16,253 nt of DNA, taken from UBA3537 sp965657165. Its GTDB lineage: Bacteria > Bacteroidota > Bacteroidia > Flavobacteriales > Flavobacteriaceae. The notes under the pieces were generated by a model. The model was not told the DNA's origin, did no database searches, and saw only the letters and a program-made list of their open reading frames with translations. Made by a program: the position numbers and the translations under genes. The stretch spans positions 1 to 16,253 of the forward strand of contig CBFHNG010000039.1 of assembly GCA_965657165.1 (NCBI GenBank). The letters are read 5' to 3'. Positions 6,607-14,376 of the stretch are shown here, in pieces (the stretch's first letter is position 1; each line of letters opens with the position of its first letter).

Positions 6607-8051
6607 TGATTACCATAAAAAATTACATCAACGGCACCTATTGTTCACCATCCAATGATGCGTGGCTAGATGTAATTGACCCCAGTATTGATGAAGTTTA
6701 TGGGAAACTTCCTAATTCGAACAGTTTTGATGTACAACAAGCCGTTGAAGCCGCAGAAAAAGCATTCCCAGAGTGGTCCAAAACTAGTGCAGAAAAACGA
6801 AGTGCCATTTTATCCAAAATTGCAGATTTAATTGAAGAACATTTAGAGCTATTGGCCAAGGCCGAAAGTATGGATAATGGTAAACCATTAAGTTTAGCCA
6901 AAGAAGTGGATATCCCCAGAGCAGCACTTAATTTTAGATTTTTTAGCCAAGCGATAACTCAATTTTATAGTGAAAGTCACGAACAAATTTCACAAAAAAA
7001 CATCAATTTTACCTTACGCCAACCCATTGGCGTGGTGGGGTGTATTTCGCCTTGGAACTTACCCCTGTATCTCTTTACATGGAAAATAGCACCAGCGCTG
7101 GCCGCAGGAAATTGCGTGGTGGCCAAACCTAGTGAAGTGACCCCTTACACTGCTTTTTTGTTAGCAGAAATGTGCACCAAAGCAGGACTTCCAAAAGGAG
7201 TTTTAAATATTGTTCATGGATCAGGCACCACCACAGGACAAGCCATTGTGGAGCATCCAAACATTAAAGCCATATCATTTACTGGAGGTACAAAAACAGG
7301 AGCAGATATTGCTAGAACAGCAGCGCCACTTTTTAAAAAATTATCCCTTGAATTGGGAGGGAAAAATCCTAATATCATTTTCGCAGATTGTGATTATAAA
7401 AAAATGCTTTCAACTACCGTTAAATCTTCGTTTGCAAATCAAGGGCAAATTTGCCTTTGTGGAAGTCGAATTTTTGTAGAAGCATCAATTTATGAGCAAT
7501 TTAAAAATGATTTTATTGAAAAAGTAAAGCATTTAAAAGTAGGTCTACCATCTGATAAAAACACTGACATTGGAGCATTAGTATCAAAACCTCATCTAGA
7601 TAAAGTTTTAAGCTATATAGAACAAGTAAAACAAGAGAATGCAACTGTTTTGTATGGAGGTGAGCGTGTTTCTATTGAAAATGGAAAAAATGGATACTAT
7701 ATGCAGCCAACTATTATTGAAGTTTCGTCCAATGAGTGTGTATTAAATCAAGAAGAAATTTTTGGGCCAGTGGTGACATTGATGCCTTTTGAAAATGATG
7801 AAGAAGCTCTAAAACTCGCTAATAATGTAAAATATGGTCTGTCCGCTACAGTTTGGACCAACACTCTAAAACGAAGTCTCTATTTTTCAGAGCAATTGCA
7901 AACAGGAATTGTATGGATCAATACATGGCTGCAACGCGATTTGCGTACCCCTTTTGGAGGTGCAAAATCATCTGGGGTTGGACGTGAAGGTGGTTTTGAA
8001 GTCTTACGCTTTTTTACGGAAGCAAAAAATGTATGTATTAATTATGAATAA
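6606..8051 (+). CDS. nbaE: 2-aminomuconate 6-semialdehyde dehydrogenase
   Basis: This NAD-dependent aldehyde dehydrogenase has 481 residues. It shows SPWNLPLY with the oxyanion Asn151, the cofactor turn FTGGTKTG (225-232), the general base Glu249 in LELGGKNP, and catalytic Cys283 in NQGQICLCGSR. The C-terminal EEIFGPV and W-L-QRDLRTPFGG segments match the aminomuconate/hydroxymuconate semialdehyde dehydrogenase subgroup. In the pathway it oxidises the unstable 2-aminomuconate semialdehyde formed by the decarboxylase to 2-aminomuconate, the substrate of the neighbouring deaminase. Alone it could be called hydroxymuconate semialdehyde dehydrogenase; the neighbours decide for the amino substrate. 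The next gene starts 6 bases after its stop. Confidence 0.92.
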   Translation: MITIKNYINGTYCSPSNDAWLDVIDPSIDEVYGKLPNSNSFDVQQAVEAAEKAFPEWSKTSAEKRSAILSKIADLIEEHLELLAKAESMDNGKPLSLAKEVDIPRAALNFRFFSQAITQFYSESHEQISQKNINFTLRQPIGVVGCISPWNLPLYLFTWKIAPALAAGNCVVAKPSEVTPYTAFLLAEMCTKAGLPKGVLNIVHGSGTTTGQAIVEHPNIKAISFTGGTKTGADIARTAAPLFKKLSLELGGKNPNIIFADCDYKKMLSTTVKSSFANQGQICLCGSRIFVEASIYEQFKNDFIEKVKHLKVGLPSDKNTDIGALVSKPHLDKVLSYIEQVKQENATVLYGGERVSIENGKNGYYMQPTIIEVSSNECVLNQEEIFGPVVTLMPFENDEEALKLANNVKYGLSATVWTNTLKRSLYFSEQLQTGIVWINTWLQRDLRTPFGGAKSSGVGREGGFEVLRFFTEAKNVCINYE

Positions 8052-8057
8052 GATGAT

Positions 8058-8840
8058 ATGGAGTTAAATTTAAATAACAAATCGGCGTTAGTTTGTGGAA
8101 GTACTCAAGGGATTGGGCATGCTACTGCTGTTGCACTAGCCAGCGAGGGTACACGCGTTACACTTGTGGCTCGCAACGAAGAAAAACTCAAAAAAATAGT
8201 ATCCGAATTACCAAAAACTGCGGCTCATGATTATATAATTGCCGATTTTTCAAATCCTGAAGAACTAAAAACAAACGTTGAAAGCTATTTAAACTCAAAT
8301 AAAGGATTTCATATTCTTATCAATAATACAGGAGGACCTCGCAGTGGTGCTATTTTAGAGGCGACTTTAGAACAATTTGAAGCAGCTTTTACACAACATT
8401 TAAAATGCAATCATGTGTTGGCACAACTTGTTGCTCCTTTTATGAAATCTGAACAGTATGGGCGTATCATTAATGTGATTTCAACTTCTGTAAAAGAACC
8501 TATCGAAGGTTTAGGGGTTAGCAATACTATTCGCAATGCCGTTGGAAATTGGAGTAAAACACTTTCATTCGAATTGGGGGCTTTTGGAATCACAGTCAAT
8601 AATGTATTACCTGGATTTACAGAGACTGAACGATTAAACGAAATTATTAATATCAAAGCAAAAAAAGCCAATGTATCTTTTGAAGAAATGGAAAGTATTA
8701 TGAAAACATATACCCCTGCTAAGCGCTTTGCAAAACCAGAAGAAACTGCCAACGCTATTGTATTTTTGGCTAGTGAAGCTGCAGGCTATATCAATGGGAT
8801 AAATATTCCTGTTGATGGTGGACGAACAAAATCTTTGTAA
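8058..8840 (+). CDS. Atypical short-chain dehydrogenase/reductase without the Tyr/Lys pair
   Basis: The 260-residue protein has the SDR fold markers. The nucleotide-binding GSTQGIG is at 14-20, the NNTGG strand at 89-93 (usual NNAG), and the C-terminal GYINGINIPVDGG is present. The active site is odd. Aligning on the helix WSKTLSFELG puts Ser155 where the catalytic Tyr should be and Arg159 where Lys should be (SNTIR); the preceding catalytic Ser is present (142 or 144). This is the pattern of a known SDR subgroup (the BKR-like cd05344 type) lacking a perfect catalytic tetrad. It lies in the middle of the kynurenine operon, 6 bases after the dehydrogenase, so a pathway role is likely. No established step needs it. 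Reduction of an unsaturated intermediate, or a non-catalytic role, are guesses. Confidence 0.85.
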   Translation: MELNLNNKSALVCGSTQGIGHATAVALASEGTRVTLVARNEEKLKKIVSELPKTAAHDYIIADFSNPEELKTNVESYLNSNKGFHILINNTGGPRSGAILEATLEQFEAAFTQHLKCNHVLAQLVAPFMKSEQYGRIINVISTSVKEPIEGLGVSNTIRNAVGNWSKTLSFELGAFGITVNNVLPGFTETERLNEIINIKAKKANVSFEEMESIMKTYTPAKRFAKPEETANAIVFLASEAAGYINGINIPVDGGRTKSL

Positions 8841-8872
8841 CTTTATAACAATAACAGAAAAAAAAGAATACC

Positions 8873-9397
8873 ATGAGTACGCTAGTATCCCCACTTAATT
8901 TTAGGGCTTGGATTGAAGAAAATCGTGATCTATTAAAGCCACCTGTTGGCAACAAATGTGTTTGGAAAGACGGTGAATTTATTGTGATGGTTGTTGGAGG
9001 CCCAAACAACAGAAAAGACTACCATTACAATGAAACACCAGAATTTTTCTATCAAGTTGAGGGTGATATTATTTTGAAAATAATTGAAAATGGTAAATCA
9101 AAAGATGTACACATCAAAGAAGGTGACATTTATTTACTCCCTGCAAAAGTCCCACATTCACCTCAACGAGGCGCCAATACTGTTGGACTGGTCATTGAAT
9201 ATCCAAGAGCAGAAGGCGTTCAAGATGCATTGGAATGGTATTGTGAGCAATGTAGTCATCAGCTTTATAGAGAACCATTTACACTAAAAAATATTGAAAC
9301 AGATATGCCAGCAATTTTTGACCGCTATTATTCCGATACCGAAAAATGTACTTGCGATAAATGCGGTGCAAAAATGGAAGCTCCAAATAATTTATAA
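8873..9397 (+). CDS. nbaC: 3-hydroxyanthranilate 3,4-dioxygenase
   Basis: This non-haem iron cupin dioxygenase opens the ring of 3-hydroxyanthranilate to give 2-amino-3-carboxymuconate semialdehyde (ACMS). The 174-residue sequence carries the Fe ligands His51, Glu57 (in DYHYNETPEFF) and His95 (VPHSPQR). It also has Arg47, Arg99 and Glu110, the substrate-binding positions known from the Cupriavidus/Ralstonia enzyme, at matching numbers. A C-terminal rubredoxin-like site is present as C124-x-x-C127 and C161-x-x-C164, as in bacterial dimeric forms. The next gene begins 9 bases after its stop. The ATG at 8873 gives the standard length. Confidence 0.96.
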   Translation: MSTLVSPLNFRAWIEENRDLLKPPVGNKCVWKDGEFIVMVVGGPNNRKDYHYNETPEFFYQVEGDIILKIIENGKSKDVHIKEGDIYLLPAKVPHSPQRGANTVGLVIEYPRAEGVQDALEWYCEQCSHQLYREPFTLKNIETDMPAIFDRYYSDTEKCTCDKCGAKMEAPNNL

Positions 9398-9406
9398 ACT
9401 ACAAAA

Positions 9407-10489
9407 ATGAAACGTAAACTGCGCATCAACGGACACTCACACTTGCTTCCATATCCAGAAGAAATCCCTCAATTTATGAAGGATAAAGAAATTTTCTGGG
9501 TTGATGACGAACGAAAATATATGCTTCAAAAAGGTTGGAGCCGTCCAGTAACACATTCTAGTTTTTTTCTTAATGAAAAACTAGATTGGATGGAGAAAAA
9601 TAAAATTGATCATGCTGTTGTACTGAATCTCTCACAGTTGTATGGAAATGGCTTACGCCTCGAAATGATGAAAAAAGCCTTGCGTTTTCAAAATGATTTT
9701 AATGCTAAAATTCAACAAAATCATGGGAAAAAATTCACCTGTGGATTTGTAGTACATCCAGGATTTATACAAGGTGCGCTTTGGGAAATTGAACGTTGTG
9801 TTGAAGAATTAGACCTAAAAGTACTGTGCCTGCCTACACATTTTATGGATAGTATTGGCCAATGGCGAAGTGTTTTTGATAGAGAAAATGACGCTATTTT
9901 TGAATTGGCAAACAAATATAATTTAGCCATTGAAGTACACCCCTACGATGGCGATAAAATGATTAAACTTGAAAATACCTCATGGCGTTTTCATTTGATT
10001 TGGATGTTGGCTCAATGTGGAGACGCTTATCATTTTTATACCTTAAACGGAATGCAAGAACGTTTTCCGAACATTAGAACCTGTTTTGCACACGGTGGAC
10101 AAATGGCACAAATGAATCTTGGAAGACGTATACAAGGATTTGATGGACGCCCCGATTTATTTGATGGAAAAACGCATCCACGAAAAGCTGTTGGACACCC
10201 AAATATATATTTTGACACTTTGGTTCATGACACAGATTCTTTTAATTTGATGCTCAAAAGACAAGGAAGCAATCAAATCATTATGGGACTAGACGACCCC
10301 TATCCGCTTGGTGAAATGGAAAGTGAGGCACAATCATCATACCCAGGAAAATTATTGGATCTTGCAAAAGAAAGAAACATCATTAATCAAGAACAGTATG
10401 ATGATATTTGGGAAGACAATGTATTGCGATGGTTGTTTGGTAATGATCAGAAAAAAATTGAAGAATTTACACAGAAAATTTTAGGATAA
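9407..10489 (+). CDS. nbaD: 2-amino-3-carboxymuconate-6-semialdehyde decarboxylase
   Basis: This amidohydrolase-superfamily zinc enzyme removes CO2 from ACMS, giving 2-aminomuconate semialdehyde. In doing so it pulls the intermediate away from spontaneous closure to quinolinate. At 360 residues it is close to the usual 330-340. Metal-site residues are visible: His10 and His12 in NGHSHLLP, His178 in EVHPY, His229 in FAHGG and Asp296 in GLDDPYPLGE, matching the H/H/H/H/D set of bacterial ACMSD. It starts 9 bases after the dioxygenase and overlaps the methyltransferase by one base (TAATG). Its presence next to the dehydrogenase and deaminase marks the cluster as catabolic rather than NAD-forming. 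Confidence 0.95.
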   Translation: MKRKLRINGHSHLLPYPEEIPQFMKDKEIFWVDDERKYMLQKGWSRPVTHSSFFLNEKLDWMEKNKIDHAVVLNLSQLYGNGLRLEMMKKALRFQNDFNAKIQQNHGKKFTCGFVVHPGFIQGALWEIERCVEELDLKVLCLPTHFMDSIGQWRSVFDRENDAIFELANKYNLAIEVHPYDGDKMIKLENTSWRFHLIWMLAQCGDAYHFYTLNGMQERFPNIRTCFAHGGQMAQMNLGRRIQGFDGRPDLFDGKTHPRKAVGHPNIYFDTLVHDTDSFNLMLKRQGSNQIIMGLDDPYPLGEMESEAQSSYPGKLLDLAKERNIINQEQYDDIWEDNVLRWLFGNDQKKIEEFTQKILG

Positions 10490-11130
10490 TGCATTTCATT
10501 TCAGATGAACTAGACGATTATGTTGTTCAACATTCAGCAGATGAACCAGAACTTTTACAGGCATTAACTCGAGAAACATACCAAAAAATATTACAACCTC
10601 GAATGCTTAGTGGTCACTATCAAGGTCGTGTTTTAAGTATGCTCTCTAAACTTATTCGTCCAAAAACAATTTTAGAATTGGGAACATTTACAGGGTATTC
10701 TGCATTGTGTTTAGCCGAAGGACTTCAAAATGATGGCGTGCTACATACGATTGATATCAATGAAGAATTGGTAGATTTTCAAAGAAAGTATTTTGATCGA
10801 TCAAAGTATGGTGCTCAAATTCATCAACATTTAGGGCCTGCATTAGAAATTATTCCAACATTGAACACAACATTCGACTTGGTGTTTATGGACGCAGATA
10901 AGCCCAATTATATTAATTATTTTCATCAAATAATAGATCAACTAAACCCTGGAGGTGTTATTCTTTCTGATAACGTATTGTGGAGTGGAAAAGTCATTGA
11001 AGCCTTAGATAAAAATGATGCATCAACAAGAATTGTTTTGGATTACAATCGCCTCTTAAAAGAAGATCACCGCTTGGAAACTGTGCTGCTCCCCATACGT
11101 GATGGATTGACTGTAAGCGTAAAAAAATAA
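10489..11130 (+). CDS. Class I SAM O-methyltransferase (catechol-type, PF01596)
   Basis: The 213-residue protein has the SAM motif ELGTFTGY (63-70), the acidic DI after strand 2 (89-90), MDADKPNY with Asp135 and Lys138, and LSDNVLWSG with Asp161 and Asn162. The last four correspond to the Mg2+ and catalytic residues of catechol O-methyltransferases. It starts inside the stop codon of the ACMS decarboxylase gene (TAATG), so it is translated with the pathway. The substrate is unknown. Because the operon handles ortho-aminophenols (3-hydroxykynurenine, 3-hydroxyanthranilate), methylation of one of these or of a catechol is plausible but unproven. Similar genes are also common as stand-alone enzymes. 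Its stop lies 1 base from the stop of the converging tatA gene. Confidence 0.9.
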   Translation: MHFISDELDDYVVQHSADEPELLQALTRETYQKILQPRMLSGHYQGRVLSMLSKLIRPKTILELGTFTGYSALCLAEGLQNDGVLHTIDINEELVDFQRKYFDRSKYGAQIHQHLGPALEIIPTLNTTFDLVFMDADKPNYINYFHQIIDQLNPGGVILSDNVLWSGKVIEALDKNDASTRIVLDYNRLLKEDHRLETVLLPIRDGLTVSVKK

Positions 11131-11131
11131 G

Positions 11132-11416
11132 TTATAATTTTCGACGAACAGAACCTGTTAGGTCCTCTATTTCCTCTTTAACTTTATTGATTTCTTCATT
11201 GATATCTTTAGTCAAATCGGTGTCTATACCTTGCTTTTCTGCACTGCGTTGGATTTCAGTTTTAATATCATTTGAAGCATTTTTTAGGGTGCGCATACCT
11301 TTGCCCAACCCTTTTGCTATGTCGGGAATTTTATCGGCACCAAAAACCATAATCACAATAAAGAGAATGAAAACAATTTCGGTACTACTAATAAACAATG
11401 GCAGAGCATTCATCAT
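11132..11416 (-). CDS. tatA: Twin-arginine translocase subunit TatA/TatE family
   Basis: This small inner-membrane protein of the Tat export pathway has 94 residues. A short N-terminal membrane helix (about 8-26, STEIVFILFIVIMVF) is followed by the conserved FG hinge and an amphipathic helix (ADKIPDIAKGLGKGMRTLKN). A charged, coiled tail follows with several Glu/Lys. Two adjacent ATGs (11416 and 11413) are possible starts. The -7 box TATCTTTG (minus strand, 11421-11428) is only 4 bases from the first ATG, so the message may be leaderless. Bacteroidota usually have TatA plus TatC without a separate TatB. It lies 24 bases after the exported carboxypeptidase-regulatory-like gene and may also be read through from it. 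Confidence 0.92.
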   Translation of the reverse strand: MMNALPLFISSTEIVFILFIVIMVFGADKIPDIAKGLGKGMRTLKNASNDIKTEIQRSAEKQGIDTDLTKDINEEINKVKEEIEDLTGSVRRKL

Positions 11417-11420
11417 GGTA

Positions 11421-11428
11421 CAAAGATA
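11421..11428 (-). promoter_or_regulatory. -7 promoter box of tatA
   Basis: On the minus strand this reads TATCTTTG, identical to the boxes before gpmI and map. It is 4 bases from the tatA ATG at 11416 (7 from that at 11413). No clear TTTG -33 element was found. Confidence 0.5.
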
Positions 11429-11440
11429 GGAAGTATTCCT

Positions 11441-12238
11441 TTAATTTTCTGATAAATTGTTGGCTTTGAATTCCTTTAATTTTTCTTGTAAAAACTGGAG
11501 AATTTGCACATCGCTCCTATTGGCGCAGCGTTGCTGAAAATTGGGGTCATCAGCGCAGAAATAATAAAATTGTGGCACAAGGTCTTCTGAAAGAGTCTCT
11601 ATTTTAAATAGTTTTGGGCTAACAACTTCTTTTATGTGTGTGAGTATATTTCTTTCTTTTTCAATCTTGACCGCATGTTTCAATTTTTTTGTACGGCCTG
11701 TAATTTTATTTAAAAATTTATTAAGATTAAGCATCGCATATGGAAAGCCTATATACACCATTTTTCCTGCATCGGCCTCATATAGTCTACTTTCAATTTG
11801 TGTTTTTCTTGGGCCAGTATATCCTGGAATACCCACATCATAAAAATCTAAAGGACGTTCGGCATCAGAATTAGTAATATCTGAATTTAAATCTCCCGTT
11901 AAAATTTTTCCAACTGTAACCTCATCAAGCTCAGTCACACTGTTTTCCAAACGCACTTCCATAAAACTATCTTTTACAATATTTGGTGTTACTACTACAA
12001 TTTTTGGAGTGTATTGTATTGATGAAAAATATAATGAATCGGATAATTTTGCTTGAATTATAAACCCCCCACTTTTGTCGGTAGTAGCGTAACGATACGA
12101 CGTTTTATTGATGACATGAATACCTTCTACGTTTCCATCTGCTTTTACAATTCCTGAAAATTCACGTGTTTGAGCTTGACTCAAAGTGAAGAAAAAAAGT
12201 AAAACAATAGAACTAAAATATTTGAAAAATAATGTCAA
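11441..12238 (-). CDS. Exported carboxypeptidase-regulatory-like domain protein
   Basis: The product has 265 residues with a clear signal peptide (FFKYFSSIVLLFFFTLSQA, cleavage before QTREF). A beta-sandwich of the carboxypeptidase D regulatory-like type follows at about 25-110: FSGIVKADGNVEGIHVINK, then YATTDKSGGFIIQAK, then LYFSSIQYTPKIVVV. The rest is a polar domain with a helical Lys-rich middle and no recognised motif, ending in a Glu/Lys-rich helix. The start is TTG at 12238; the in-frame codons upstream reach a TGA with no ATG, and a nearby ATG is in another frame. In Bacteroidota such proteins are periplasmic or outer-membrane associated, of unknown function. A transporter role is unlikely because there is no barrel or plug. 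Confidence 0.8.
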   Translation of the reverse strand: MTLFFKYFSSIVLLFFFTLSQAQTREFSGIVKADGNVEGIHVINKTSYRYATTDKSGGFIIQAKLSDSLYFSSIQYTPKIVVVTPNIVKDSFMEVRLENSVTELDEVTVGKILTGDLNSDITNSDAERPLDFYDVGIPGYTGPRKTQIESRLYEADAGKMVYIGFPYAMLNLNKFLNKITGRTKKLKHAVKIEKERNILTHIKEVVSPKLFKIETLSEDLVPQFYYFCADDPNFQQRCANRSDVQILQFLQEKLKEFKANNLSEN

Positions 12239-12304
12239 AAGGATTCATTTAATTTTGTATAAATTTACAAAAGAAAAAATCGTTGTGCCAATAAAATCAT
12301 TTTA

Positions 12305-13012
12305 ATGAAAAAACTAATCATTGCTAGTACTTCTACAATTTATGGAAGTGGTTATTTAGATTACCTTTTGGAGAAATTGACACTCTTTTTTCAATCCACT
12401 GAAACTATTCTTTTTATTCCCTATGCTCGGCCAAGTGGTTTGAGTCACGATGCATACACTGAAATTGTTCAAAAAGCGTTTCAAAAAATTGATAAAAATA
12501 TTGTTGGAATTCATCAATTTGAAAACCCAAAAAAAGCACTTTTGGAAGCCAAAGGCATTTTTGTTGGAGGAGGAAATAGTTTTGTATTGCTTAATGAATT
12601 GTACAAAAATGATGTTTTAGAGACCTTAAAATCAGTAATTCAATCGGGCACACCATATTTGGGAACAAGCGCTGGTAGTAATATTTGTGGTCAAACGATG
12701 GGGACTTCCAACGATATGCCAATTGTACACCCTCCTAGTTTTGATGCACTAAGTATCATTCCATTCAATATCAATCCGCACTACCTAGACCCAAATCCAA
12801 ACAGCAAACACATGGGAGAAACAAGAGAGACTCGCATTAAAGAGTTTCATTTTTTCAATACACAAGCAGTGGTTGGACTTAGAGAAGGTAGCTTCTTGGA
12901 AGTCTCTGGCGAGCGCATAACCCTTAAAGGCCCTTTGAAAGCAAGAATTTTTGAACAAAAAAAAGAAGCCTACGAAGTAGAATCTGGAACAGATCTTAGT
13001 TTATTACGCTAA
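12305..13012 (+). CDS. pepE: Dipeptidase E (alpha-aspartyl dipeptidase, family S51)
   Basis: This cytosolic serine peptidase splits dipeptides with an N-terminal aspartate. The 235 residues match the E. coli enzyme (229). Diagnostic segments are FIPYARPSG, IFVGGGNSFVLLNEL, the nucleophile elbow GTSAGSN with Ser122, NDMPIVHPPS with Asp137, and INPHYLDP with His159. The candidate triad spacing follows E. coli PepE (Ser120, His157). A possible -7 box TAATTTTG lies at 12250-12257, but its -33 partner is poorly spaced. Its stop is 3 bases from the stop of the converging acetyltransferase gene. Confidence 0.93.
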   Translation: MKKLIIASTSTIYGSGYLDYLLEKLTLFFQSTETILFIPYARPSGLSHDAYTEIVQKAFQKIDKNIVGIHQFENPKKALLEAKGIFVGGGNSFVLLNELYKNDVLETLKSVIQSGTPYLGTSAGSNICGQTMGTSNDMPIVHPPSFDALSIIPFNINPHYLDPNPNSKHMGETRETRIKEFHFFNTQAVVGLREGSFLEVSGERITLKGPLKARIFEQKKEAYEVESGTDLSLLR

Positions 13013-13015
13013 AAT

Positions 13016-13435
13016 TTAAAGCGATTTTAAAAAATGATATCCCAATTTTTTATAGTTTTTTCTATCATAAAAATCATGTGATTTTTCATTTTCTATATAC
13101 GTATTGAGTTCAATAGTTTCATAGCCTTTTGATGCTGTATAATTTTCTATCCAAGTCAACAACTGACTTCCAATGCCTTGATTCCTTAAAGACTTTTCTA
13201 TAAAAACATGGTCAATTTCTACGCTTCGTCCCGAATAATGACGCGTACAAAACCACATTCCAGCAACTCCCACAAGGACTTCATCTTTAAAAACTCCTAC
13301 ACATTCATAATTTTGAGTTACCATTTCTTGAAATCGCTCAAAAAGAAGCGCATCAGATATAGATTCTTTTGCCATTTTCTTCACTAAAGGCACTACCAAA
13401 TGAATATTTTTTGGGACAATAATTTTAAATTGCAT
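13016..13435 (-). CDS. GNAT-family N-acetyltransferase
   Basis: The 139-residue GNAT fold has central strands around CVGVFKDEVLVGVAGMWF and EIDHVFIEKSLRNQGIGSQLL, where R-N-Q-G-I-G is the acetyl-CoA pyrophosphate loop. The C-terminal FYDRKNYKKLGYHF is typical. The acceptor substrate cannot be told from sequence. A -7-like box, TATTTTTG on the minus strand, lies at 13457-13464, about 21 bases before the ATG, with no evident -33 element. It is divergent from the M48 protease and converges on pepE. Confidence 0.9.
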   Translation of the reverse strand: MQFKIIVPKNIHLVVPLVKKMAKESISDALLFERFQEMVTQNYECVGVFKDEVLVGVAGMWFCTRHYSGRSVEIDHVFIEKSLRNQGIGSQLLTWIENYTASKGYETIELNTYIENEKSHDFYDRKNYKKLGYHFLKSL

Positions 13436-13530
13436 ATGGTCTCATTTATAAAAAACCAAAAATACAATTAAATTTTTTGTGACTTTTTAAAATAAATTGT
13501 GTCTAATCTAATGACGAAAAACACAAAATT

Positions 13531-14298
13531 ATGCTTAGAGGCGGAAGAAAAATTAGATTAATTATTGGAGCTGGACTGGTTTTGTTTGCAGTTCTAAAAT
13601 ATTGTTCAAGCGCAGAAATTAACCCATATACCAATGAAAAACAGCACATTGGATTGAGTGAAACCGAAGAAATTGCCATGGGATTGAATGCTGCACCACA
13701 AATGGCTCATCAGCATGGTGGGCTTCATCCAGACACGCAATATCAAGACGCAGTGGATCGTGTTGGAAAAAAATTAGTAAACAATAGTATTGCAAAAGAG
13801 AGCAACTATAAATTTGATTTTCATTTATTGGCTGATGAGCGTACCATTAATGCTTTTGCACTTCCAGGTGGTCAAATTTTTATTACCTACGCACTATTTT
13901 CAAAACTCGAAAATATAGATCAATTGGCAGGTATTCTTGGACATGAAATTGGACATGTATTGGGACGACACTCTGCAGAACGTATTGCAAAAGATGGACT
14001 TACGCAAGGCATTTTAAGCGGAGTGGCTGTTGGTGTCGATCCTTCAGCTGCTCAAGGAGCGGCAGCAGTTGCACAACTTATCAATATGAAATATGGTCGA
14101 GACGATGAACTCCAGAGTGATGACCTTGGAGTACAGTTTATGATTCAAGCGGGTTATAACCCTGAAGCACTCATTGGAGTCATGAAAATTTTAAAAGATG
14201 CCGCTGGTCCCAATAGAGCACCAGAATTTCAGAGTACACACCCAGATCCCGAAAATAGAATTGAAAAAATAAGACAAGCCATAAAAAAATATCAATAA
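13531..14298 (+). CDS. M48-family zinc metalloprotease
   Basis: The product has 255 residues. A short hydrophobic N-terminus (about 9-23) ends in AVLKYCSSAE, either a membrane anchor or a weak lipobox at Cys25, which places the enzyme in the periplasm. The zinc motif HEIGH is at 138-142 and is preceded by NAFALPGGQIFITYAL, a signature of the LoiP/BepA/Oma1 branch. Glu193 in the DDELQSDDLG segment is the likely third ligand. A helical C-terminus ends in THPDPENRIEKI, also typical of the branch. It has no TPR repeats, unlike BepA. By analogy it degrades misassembled envelope proteins. No convincing promoter was found in the short divergent gap with the acetyltransferase gene. Confidence 0.92.
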   Translation: MLRGGRKIRLIIGAGLVLFAVLKYCSSAEINPYTNEKQHIGLSETEEIAMGLNAAPQMAHQHGGLHPDTQYQDAVDRVGKKLVNNSIAKESNYKFDFHLLADERTINAFALPGGQIFITYALFSKLENIDQLAGILGHEIGHVLGRHSAERIAKDGLTQGILSGVAVGVDPSAAQGAAAVAQLINMKYGRDDELQSDDLGVQFMIQAGYNPEALIGVMKILKDAAGPNRAPEFQSTHPDPENRIEKIRQAIKKYQ

Positions 14299-14326
14299 TA
14301 ACAGATTAAAGTTACAGCAAACTATC

Positions 14327-14359
14327 TTGTTTAAAAAACTCAAAAACTTCTTATCTTTG
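14327..14359 (+). promoter_or_regulatory. Promoter of gpmI
   Basis: TTG (14327-14329), 22 bases, then TATCTTTG (14352-14359) fits the Bacteroidota promoter. The ATG of gpmI lies 17 bases after the box, so the leader should be only about a dozen bases. Confidence 0.65.
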
Positions 14360-14376
14360 TGGCATAACCAACACTA

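Noticed and set aside
8411..8894. Two minus-strand ORFs under the SDR gene
   Set aside because: Both are antisense to a well-supported SDR and have no domain features.
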